In this document: positions 1 through 4,769 of the stretch, piece by piece
Layout of the letters: each line of letters begins with the position of its first letter
Numbering within the stretch: position 1 is the first letter of the stretch
From: an uncultured Bacilli bacterium
Lineage (GTDB): Bacteria; Bacillota_I; Bacilli_A; RF39; UBA660
Assembly (NCBI GenBank): GCA_947630435.1
Contig: CANRHO010000044.1
Coordinates: 1 to 6,282, forward strand
Direction: 5' to 3'
DNA: 6,282 nucleotides
Program-made: the position numbers and the translations under genes
The notes under the pieces: generated by a model
The model's database searches: none
Told to the model about the DNA's origin: nothing
What the model saw: only the letters and a program-made list of their open reading frames with translations

Positions 1-36
1 TATTATAAACGTTAATAATAATTTTGGCTTTTTCAC
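1..36 (-). CDS. Start of an unidentified gene, cut by the window edge
   Basis: Only the first 12 codons are present, reading VKKPKLLLTFII from a GTG start at 36-34 and open to the window edge. The start is supported by an AGGAG Shine-Dalgarno at 46-50, 9 nt upstream, and by a promoter-like pair at 65-93. The peptide has a positive N-terminus followed by a hydrophobic run, which would fit a signal peptide or first membrane helix, but 12 residues cannot identify the protein. It lies downstream of tcdA in the same direction. Confidence 0.45.
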   Translation of the reverse strand, partial: MKKPKLLLTFII

Positions 37-64
37 TATAATCAACTCCTATTTTACAATATTA

Positions 65-93
65 ATTGTAACATTTAATTGATTTTAATACAA
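65..93 (-). promoter_or_regulatory. Putative sigma-A promoter for the gene at the left edge
   Basis: On the minus strand a TTGTAT -35 (88-93) and a TACAAT -10 (65-70) are separated by exactly 17 nt. They sit between the tcdA stop codon and the AGGAG/GTG start at 36. The same TTGTAT hexamer serves as the -35 of the 6S RNA promoter in this window. In DNA this AT-rich, chance matches are common, so this is only a fair candidate. Confidence 0.4.
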
Positions 94-100
94 TATGTTT

Positions 101-784
101 TTAATTGCTATTTAATATGTCATTTATTACATAGCTTGCAAGTAAAATACCAGCAGCATTAGGAACCATTGCCATAGATCCAACAAAACCTTTTGTTTTT
201 ATAGATGGTTTTTCTTTAGAAATTACAACAGGCAGTTTATAATTAATAGCATTTTTTCTTAATTCATAACGTAATTTTCTAGCTAATGGATCATAATCTG
301 TTTCCCATATGTTAGATACTTTAAGAGATTCTGGATTAAGTCTATTACCAGTTCCACAACAAGATATTATTTTCATATTATTATTAATTGCATATTTTAT
401 TAAAGAAACTTTTGCCTTTACATCATCACATGCATCTATTATGTAGTTTACATTAATTTTGTATTTATTTAAAACTTCTTCATTTATTTTATCATCAATT
501 ATTGTTAAATTACAGTTAGGATTAATTGCTAAAATTCTTTCTTTAGCAACTTCTACTTTCTTTTTAGTTATACTATTTTTTAAACATAATATTTGTCTAT
601 TTAAATTACTTTCTTCAAAAACATCAAAATCTGCAATCGCAATATTTGAAATGCCACTTCTAGCAATTATTTCAAGGGCGTTTCCCCCTACTCCTCCTAA
701 TCCTACAATTAACACTTTAGCGCTTTTTAATTTTTTTAAATTATCATCACCAATTATTTTTGTTATTCTACTATATTGTTCCAT
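101..784 (-). CDS. tcdA: tRNA threonylcarbamoyladenosine dehydratase TcdA (ThiF/E1-like family)
   Basis: This is a 227-residue ThiF/MoeB/E1-like enzyme. TcdA is known to use ATP to cyclise t6A at position 37 of ANN-decoding tRNAs to ct6A in the cytoplasm. Visible signatures are the N-terminal YSRITKIIG block, the nucleotide-binding GLGGVGG (28-34), the acidic DFD after beta-2 (52-54), NLNRQ (60-64) with the ATP-contacting Arg, and DACDD (117-121). A C-terminal GSMAMVPNAAG segment (202-212) resembles the end of YrvM-type TcdA proteins. There are no CxxC zinc pairs and no rhodanese or ThiS-partner domain, which favours TcdA over MoeB or ThiF. The ATG at 784 has a GGTGAT Shine-Dalgarno (788-793) 3 nt upstream and its own promoter. 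The neighbouring 6S RNA also fits the YrvM context. ThiF relatives are hard to separate by eye, so substrate specificity is an inference. Confidence 0.85.
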   Translation of the reverse strand: MEQYSRITKIIGDDNLKKLKSAKVLIVGLGGVGGNALEIIARSGISNIAIADFDVFEESNLNRQILCLKNSITKKKVEVAKERILAINPNCNLTIIDDKINEEVLNKYKINVNYIIDACDDVKAKVSLIKYAINNNMKIISCCGTGNRLNPESLKVSNIWETDYDPLARKLRYELRKNAINYKLPVVISKEKPSIKTKGFVGSMAMVPNAAGILLASYVINDILNSN

Positions 785-801
785 AAAATCACCATAATTA
801 A

Positions 802-830
802 ATTATATAATTTATTAAAATTTATTTCAA
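802..830 (-). promoter_or_regulatory. Sigma-A promoter of tcdA
   Basis: TTGAAA (-35, 825-830) and TATAAT (-10, 802-807) are spaced by 17 nt, a near-consensus pair. The predicted start of transcription, about 795, leaves a leader of only about 11 nt, most of it the GGTGAT ribosome binding site. The -35 begins 1 nt after the U-tract of the 6S RNA terminator, so tcdA can be expressed independently of the RNA gene. Confidence 0.65.
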
Positions 831-831
831 T

Positions 832-850
832 AAAAAAGACCCAAAGGGTC
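832..850 (-). terminator. Intrinsic terminator of the 6S RNA gene
   Basis: On the minus strand GACCC-TTT-GGGTC (838-850) forms a 5-bp hairpin with a 3-nt loop and is followed directly by six T residues (832-837). It lies at the 3' end of the structured RNA. Its GGG arm and part of its 5' arm are also needed for the predicted closing stem of the RNA. Confidence 0.75.
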
Positions 851-1003
851 GATTACTAGCAAGATAAACCTGCATTGTTGCAGGTGGGCATCCCACAATA
901 GCTTTAGACTTCTTAATTAAATTAAGCATGAACACCACTATTGATTCTGATTCCCTTTAATAAATTAGCGGGTTAAATATGCTAGCTTTCGATACCTTCA
1001 GGC
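832..1003 (-). ncRNA. ssrS: 6S RNA (RNA polymerase-binding regulatory RNA)
   Basis: This is a non-coding transcript of about 172 nt bounded by its own promoter and terminator. 6S RNA mimics an open promoter and sequesters housekeeping RNA polymerase in stationary phase. The ends pair: CCUGAAGG (995-1002) with CCUUUGGG (840-847, two G-U pairs), then CUAGCA (980-985) with UGCUAG (856-861). A large AU-rich internal region follows, then CAAUAG/CUAUUG (938-943 with 896-901) and an apical CUUAAU/AUUAAG hairpin (912-926). The 3' side also carries a 7-bp hairpin ACCUGCA-ACAA-UGCAGGU (868-885). GGTGTTCATGC (926-936) resembles a block I remember from Bacillus 6S RNA. The position upstream of tcdA and downstream of aspS matches my recollection of bsrA. 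A covariance-model search was not possible, but size, long-hairpin shape and location all agree. Confidence 0.8.
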
Positions 1004-1009
1004 ATTTAT

Positions 1010-1039
1010 ATTATACCATCATTTGCATAATATATACAA
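1010..1039 (-). promoter_or_regulatory. Promoter of the 6S RNA gene
   Basis: A perfect TATAAT -10 (1010-1015) is preceded at 18 nt by TTGTAT (1034-1039), which keeps the TTG of the -35 consensus. Transcription is predicted to begin near 1003-1004, at the first base of the GCCUGAAGG arm of the closing stem, so promoter position and RNA fold support each other. Confidence 0.65.
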
Positions 1040-1060
1040 GTAAATTTATGTTACTTTACA

Positions 1061-1705
1061 CTATGAATAATTAAAATATGAAATAAATTCTTCTATGAAT
1101 TTTATTATTTTTTCAATGCTGTTATTTTCTATATCGAGTTTTTTGTTATTAATCACCATTCTTATTGTAGGAATACCACATAATAATGATGAGACTGTTA
1201 TAATTTCATTTTCTTTTTCTTTATTTGGAACGTTATTTTCATCTATTTTTATATCATATTTAACTGATAATTCTTTTAATTTATCTATTAAACTATCATA
1301 ACCATGTAACGTTTGTCTTGAATTGGTTACAATGTCTATATCAGTATCATCTTTAAAAGTGCTAGAATGAATATCCAATAATAACTTTATACCATAAGTA
1401 TTTATCAAGTTAATAACGGCATTTTTATAATCATTTTCAACATCGGTATTAGGATCAGCGTGAGTAAACAGTTGAAATATTGCATAAGAATTAGTGGTAT
1501 TTGAAAGATATCTTACTAATGCACCAGTATATTTTTCCGCATCTCTTACATCATCCTCACGAATTTGATTAACAGCATGAGGAGCAGATAATAAAACTGG
1601 TACATTTCCACTTAGAACACGATATTTTTCTTCAGTCCATACATTAGTACCAAAATATTCGTTATTAGCAAAATCAGCTTCTAATCCCAATATCTCTTCT
1701 TTCAT
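1061..1705 (-). CDS. N-formylglutamate amidohydrolase-like protein
   Basis: The protein has 214 residues from the preferred start. It resembles the N-formylglutamate amidohydrolase (FGase) fold family, metal-dependent amidases of histidine breakdown and related reactions. The evidence is the VLLSAPHAVNQIRE block (37-50), with a His (43) and Glu (50) placed like metal ligands, and LLLDIHSS (108-115), with His 113 after the acidic residue. I see no signal peptide or membrane helix, so it is probably cytoplasmic. An in-frame ATG at 1735 would add 10 residues, but it overlaps the TATAAT -10 box. The ATG at 1705 has AGGAG (1713-1717) 7 nt upstream and is chosen. No hut or histidine-catabolic genes are nearby, so the real substrate is unknown. 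Stand-alone short FGase-like proteins occur in gut Clostridia and Bacilli. The gene ends in TAG 21 nt before the 6S promoter, with no clear terminator. Confidence 0.65.
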   Translation of the reverse strand: MKEEILGLEADFANNEYFGTNVWTEEKYRVLSGNVPVLLSAPHAVNQIREDDVRDAEKYTGALVRYLSNTTNSYAIFQLFTHADPNTDVENDYKNAVINLINTYGIKLLLDIHSSTFKDDTDIDIVTNSRQTLHGYDSLIDKLKELSVKYDIKIDENNVPNKEKENEIITVSSLLCGIPTIRMVINNKKLDIENNSIEKIIKFIEEFISYFNYS

Positions 1706-1733
1706 GCTCCCACTCCTATTCTTAACTACTTTC

Positions 1734-1762
1734 ATTATATATTATTTTAAATTAAAAGACAA
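1734..1762 (-). promoter_or_regulatory. Promoter of the amidohydrolase-like gene
   Basis: TTGTCT (-35, 1757-1762) and a perfect TATAAT (-10, 1734-1739) are spaced by 17 nt. Transcription should begin near 1727, downstream of the first in-frame ATG (1735-1733) but upstream of the AGGAG and the ATG at 1705. The promoter therefore decides the start codon and gives a leader of about 22 nt. Confidence 0.6.
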
Positions 1763-1798
1763 TAAAAATAATTATAAGTGTAAAAAAGAACTGATTAA

Positions 1799-2833
1799 TT
1801 AGTCTATATGAATAATATTATTTATTTTATCTATTAGTTCTTTAGATGCTTTATTATTTATGTTTAAAATTACAGAATAAGGTAAGTAAAAATCTCTTAA
1901 GTGTAACTCTTCTAATTTACTATCATCAATATTGGAAAAATCTTCTAAAAAGTTTTTTAAACCATTAATTTTTATAAGTGACATTTTCCCTTTATCAGTT
2001 ATTTTTCTAGATGGTATTTTTTTTAATATATTAAAATATATAATAATACTGATTAAAGAAACCATTGGATAAACATTTATAATAAAAGATAATAACAAAA
2101 TAAATATTCCACCAGGCTTATTTGTATTTATAGTATAATTATGATTTAAAAATGAATTATAAACACCATTTATATAAGAAGTTTTATTAAGTAAGTAAAA
2201 GAATATAGAATATAATATAACTCCAATTATAATCAAAAACACAATTAATTTAATTATACTCTTAAAAGAATTTTTTTCGGTTACGTAACCTTGTTCTAAA
2301 ACGTCCATGTACACATCATCTTCATAATTATCTAACATGTATTTATTATAATTATTTTTTATAAAATTTATTATTGTTTTATCTGTATATAGTAAGTTTG
2401 ATGTATCTTTATTTGTCACTACGTATTTTCCGTTTTCTTCCTTTATATAACCATCAACCATTAATTTCATAATATGGGCGGGAACATCTCTTTTTCTATC
2501 AATATTTTTATTATATAAGTAAGAAATAATAAAAATCGGTGTATCATCTAAATTTTCTCTAAAATAATTTTTATTTTCTATTTCATGATTAAAATTATTT
2601 GCATCATTTTTCTTTATGATGTATTTGACTATAAAATACGTAGGAATACTCCAGCCCCACAAAAGAATAAAGGAAAACACAGTTCCACTTAACCTATACA
2701 TTAATTTATTAAGAAATGTTGTTTCACCTGTTTCAATAGATATAGAAAAAAACATCCATACAAATAAACATAGTGATATAATTAAATATATTTTTTTAAA
2801 TTTATTTATTTTTAAACTTGTTTTTTTGAACAT
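1799..2833 (-). CDS. DUF2207-like integral membrane protein, lacking the usual N-terminal extracellular domain
   Basis: This is a 344-residue membrane protein of unknown function. Predicted helices are 15-33, 48-73, 192-215 and 242-270. Between helices 2 and 3 lies a soluble part with a winged-helix-like pattern (DTPIFIISYLYNKNIDRKRDVPAHIMKLMVDGYIK in pieces, about 98-131). After helix 4 comes a tail with KGKMSLIKINGLKNFLEDF (281-299) and FYLPYSVIL (315-323). Both soluble segments resemble the C-terminal half of DUF2207 proteins, whose pattern is dA-LL-LAxRGyI followed by GFKxFL and LPYAxaLG. Typical family members also have a signal peptide and a large extracytoplasmic N-terminal domain, which are absent here. 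The ATG at 2833 is supported by GGTGAT (2837-2842) 3 nt upstream. It follows the aspS terminator and so is probably transcribed separately. Family assignment is from pattern memory only. Confidence 0.6.
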   Translation of the reverse strand: MFKKTSLKINKFKKIYLIISLCLFVWMFFSISIETGETTFLNKLMYRLSGTVFSFILLWGWSIPTYFIVKYIIKKNDANNFNHEIENKNYFRENLDDTPIFIISYLYNKNIDRKRDVPAHIMKLMVDGYIKEENGKYVVTNKDTSNLLYTDKTIINFIKNNYNKYMLDNYEDDVYMDVLEQGYVTEKNSFKSIIKLIVFLIIIGVILYSIFFYLLNKTSYINGVYNSFLNHNYTINTNKPGGIFILLLSFIINVYPMVSLISIIIYFNILKKIPSRKITDKGKMSLIKINGLKNFLEDFSNIDDSKLEELHLRDFYLPYSVILNINNKASKELIDKINNIIHID

Positions 2834-2863
2834 ATCATCACCATAATCATAATAACATTTAAT

Positions 2864-2869
2864 ATTATA
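2864..2869 (-). promoter_or_regulatory. Possible -10 element of the DUF2207-like gene
   Basis: A TATAAT lies 31 nt upstream of the start codon, between the aspS terminator and the gene. No convincing -35 is seen 16-18 nt further upstream (the sequence there is near CAATTA). The call therefore rests on the -10 alone and on the need for a promoter after the terminator. Confidence 0.35.
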
Positions 2870-2905
2870 TTCTTCAAGTATTTCATTAATTGGATACTGT
2901 TATGT

Positions 2906-2954
2906 ATAAATAAAATACCTACTATTATTTGATAATAGCAGGTATTTTATTTAT
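2906..2954 (-). terminator. Long hairpin terminator of the hisS-aspS operon
   Basis: A nearly perfect inverted repeat begins 2 nt after the aspS stop codon. It has 23-bp arms (ATAAATAAAATACCT and then GCTATTAT on the minus strand, one G-U pair) around a 3-nt CAA loop centred at 2930. The 3' arm is U-rich (UAUUUUAUUUAU), so the U-tract is built into the stem. Because the A-rich and U-rich flanks are symmetric, it could work in either direction, although no convergent gene is seen. Confidence 0.7.
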
Positions 2955-2956
2955 TT

Positions 2957-4258
2957 TTATGGTGTTATTCTGTTAGGTCCTCTAAATAAGAACATAGTTT
3001 CCTTAAGTGATGGTAAACCAAGTAATAGCATTGTCATTCTATCAATTCCAAGTGCAAATCCTCCGTGTGGCGGGCATCCATATTTAAAGAAATTTTTATA
3101 AAATCTGATATCTTCTCCTAAGCCTTTTTCATTTGCTTGTCTTTCTAAAACGTCGTATCTATGTTCTCTTTGCGCTCCGGTTGTTATTTCTGCGCCCTTC
3201 CATATAAGGTCATATCCTTGTGGTTTATCGTCTTTTCTCATGTGATAAAATGGTCTTTTTGCTTTACTAAATCCAGTTACAAAAATAAACTCATGTCCGT
3301 ATACATCCATTGCATATTTACTAGTTAATCGTTCGGTTTCCGCATTCATATCACCGATGTCATGATCAGGCATTTTATAACCATACCTTTCACTTAACTC
3401 TTTATATAAGTCTTGTAGATCTATTCTCGGGAAAGGCGTTTTTGGCACTACTACGTCTACACCATAAATTTCCTTAATTAAATCACCATACTTTTCTTTA
3501 ACCGCGGTAAGTCCAGCAACTAAAAGTTCTTCTTCAACTGCCATAACGTCTTCATAAGAATTAATGTTTGCAATCTCTAAATCAAAGGATGTAAACTCTG
3601 TTGCATGCCTATTAGTATTTGAATTTTCTGCTCTAAATGCAGGAGCAACTTCAAAAACTCTTTCATAACCAGAAGCAATCGCCATTTGTTTGTAAAACTG
3701 TGGGGATTGAGCTAAATACGCTTTATTTCCAAAGTAATCAACTTCAAAAACCTCACTACCTGTTTCTGATGCTGCACCAATTAATTTTGGCGTATGTATT
3801 TCAGTAAAATCATTATCATATAAATACTTTCTCATTGCTTTTACAAATTCAGTTTGTATTTTAAAAATATAAAAATTAGCATCGTTTCTTAAATCTAAAA
3901 ACCTATTATCCATCCTAGTATCAATATTAGCTTTTGTTTTATCAATAATGTTAATGGGAAGTTCTTCTTCGGATAAACTAGTTACTATAATGGAATCAGG
4001 GATTAATTCAATACCACCCATTTTAACGTGTTCGTTTTCTTTTATAACCCCACTTACTATTATGGTAGACTCACATGTTAAATTATTTACAATTTCTACC
4101 ATGTTTTTATTTTTTTCTTCAGATTTTTCAATGGTTATTTGAATTCTTTTTCCTTCGTTTCTAAGTACAATAAATTGTACCCATTGTAAATTTCTTATTT
4201 TTTCAACAAAACCTGATAATGTTATTTTTTTATTTATTTGTCTTTTATAATCTATCAT
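2957..4258 (-). CDS. aspS: Aspartyl-tRNA synthetase, archaeal/eukaryal-type (no GAD insertion)
   Basis: This 433-residue class IIb synthetase charges tRNA with aspartate, and possibly also tRNA-Asn. An OB-fold anticodon-binding domain spans about 1-90. A hinge with DTRMDNRFLDLR (113-124) leads to the catalytic core: HTPKLIGAASETG (155-167), YLAQSPQFYKQ (181-191), motif 2 FRAENSNTNRHATEF (208-222) and motif 3 GGFALGIDRMTMLL (399-412) with Arg 407. TRMDNRFLDLR and AASETG match AspRS rather than AsnRS. At 433 residues it lacks the roughly 150-residue GAD domain of the ordinary bacterial AspRS (about 590), so it is the AspRS2 type seen in archaea and some Firmicutes. Its ATG overlaps the TGA of the upstream ORF (ATGA), with AAAGGAG about 11 nt upstream, indicating coupled translation in the T-box-controlled operon. 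Confidence 0.93.
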   Translation of the reverse strand: MIDYKRQINKKITLSGFVEKIRNLQWVQFIVLRNEGKRIQITIEKSEEKNKNMVEIVNNLTCESTIIVSGVIKENEHVKMGGIELIPDSIIVTSLSEEELPINIIDKTKANIDTRMDNRFLDLRNDANFYIFKIQTEFVKAMRKYLYDNDFTEIHTPKLIGAASETGSEVFEVDYFGNKAYLAQSPQFYKQMAIASGYERVFEVAPAFRAENSNTNRHATEFTSFDLEIANINSYEDVMAVEEELLVAGLTAVKEKYGDLIKEIYGVDVVVPKTPFPRIDLQDLYKELSERYGYKMPDHDIGDMNAETERLTSKYAMDVYGHEFIFVTGFSKAKRPFYHMRKDDKPQGYDLIWKGAEITTGAQREHRYDVLERQANEKGLGEDIRFYKNFFKYGCPPHGGFALGIDRMTMLLLGLPSLKETMFLFRGPNRITP

Positions 4259-4767
4259 TTTTTTATATTCTCCTTTATTTCTTTTGCTATAAAATCATCC
4301 ACGTAATGATCATGAATCCTATCAGATAATTCTTTTTCAATATCAATAGGAAACCATTTTTCTTCATGATTTAAAACCATTACATTATATAACATCTTTT
4401 TTTGCTTATCTGTTATAAATGTTTTAGTTTTAAGCCCGATTTTTTTAGGGTACACTATTATTGGTTCTTTTATTTTAGATTTAGAAGTTGAATGACTATA
4501 GTATATAAACCCATTTATATCAATTAAATATCGTTGTACTCCATAAAAAGCAATTTTTGCGGATAATTTTGACTTAGTATTTTTATCTAATTTATCAATA
4601 AGTCTTTCAACATATTCAATTGCCCATTCATCATGGCTTGGTTTATGAATATATTTACGACTTACCATATAAAACTCTCCTTCTGGACTTATGAAACCCT
4701 CATAATTTTTTGCAATTACAGGATCAACTGTAGGTACAAAATTATATTCTTCATCATCTATGATCAT
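4255..4767 (-). CDS. Uncharacterised 170-residue protein between hisS and aspS
   Basis: I do not recognise this gene with confidence. It is soluble and Lys/Tyr/Ile-rich, with no signal peptide or membrane helix. Features seen are YEGFISPEGEFYMVSRKYIH (23-42 region), then SHDEWAIEYVERLID, a central YLIDINGFIYYSHS segment, PIIVYPKK, and ITDKQKKMLYNVM near the C-terminal third. The order G-F-x-x-x-G-x-F-Y, then H-x-x-WA, then a GFI(Y) strand, then an (L/I)T-x-x-Q-x-x-x-L helix loosely recalls small uncharacterised proteins of Firmicutes and their mobile elements. That is an impression, not a family call. It starts 2 nt after the hisS stop and ends in TGA overlapping the aspS ATG, so it is a genuine, coupled operon member. 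The nearest Shine-Dalgarno-like AAGGAA lies in the last hisS codons, about 14 nt upstream, so expression probably relies on hisS translation. Confidence 0.8.
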   Translation of the reverse strand: MIIDDEEYNFVPTVDPVIAKNYEGFISPEGEFYMVSRKYIHKPSHDEWAIEYVERLIDKLDKNTKSKLSAKIAFYGVQRYLIDINGFIYYSHSTSKSKIKEPIIVYPKKIGLKTKTFITDKQKKMLYNVMVLNHEEKWFPIDIEKELSDRIHDHYVDDFIAKEIKENIKK

Positions 4768-4769
4768 AA

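Noticed and set aside
459..797. Plus-strand reading frame of 112 codons opposite tcdA
   Set aside because: It is antisense to a gene with clear ThiF-family motifs, is a Phe/Leu/Ser-rich shadow of AT-rich coding DNA, and has no recognisable protein pattern.
832..1003. SRP RNA, tmRNA or RNase P RNA as identity of the RNA gene
   Set aside because: I see no GGAA-tetraloop SRP signature, no tRNA-like ends or tag frame, and it is too short for RNase P. The rod-like fold and the place beside tcdA favour 6S RNA.
1095..1301. Plus-strand reading frame of 68 codons opposite the amidohydrolase-like gene
   Set aside because: It is a hydrophobic low-complexity shadow frame lying wholly inside a supported gene on the other strand.
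1706..1735. Upstream ATG of the amidohydrolase-like gene (10 extra residues)
   Set aside because: The codon overlaps the -10 box and lacks a Shine-Dalgarno, while the ATG at 1705 has a good one.
1764..1801. Possible terminator after the DUF2207-like gene (T6 tract with a weak hairpin over the stop codon)
   Set aside because: The only pairing found is about 3 bp plus a mismatch and 2 bp, too weak to call despite the TTCTTTTTT run.
2616..2846. Plus-strand reading frame of 76 codons over the start of the DUF2207-like gene
   Set aside because: It is antisense to the start of a supported gene and runs through that gene's ribosome binding site. It has no domain pattern.
3948..4142. Plus-strand reading frame of 64 codons inside aspS
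   Set aside because: It is antisense to the conserved AspRS OB-fold and hinge coding sequence, so a shadow.
4255..4257. Mycoplasma-type code with TGA read as Trp
   Set aside because: TGA serves as the stop of the 170-residue ORF in an ATGA coupling, and Trp is encoded by TGG where checked. TGA is followed at once by TAG here, so this site alone is weak evidence, but no gene needs TGA to be read through.
2957..4258. Asparaginyl-tRNA synthetase instead of AspRS
   Set aside because: The length would fit, but RMDNRFLDLR, AASETG and the FRAENSNTNRH motif 2 follow archaeal/eukaryal AspRS.
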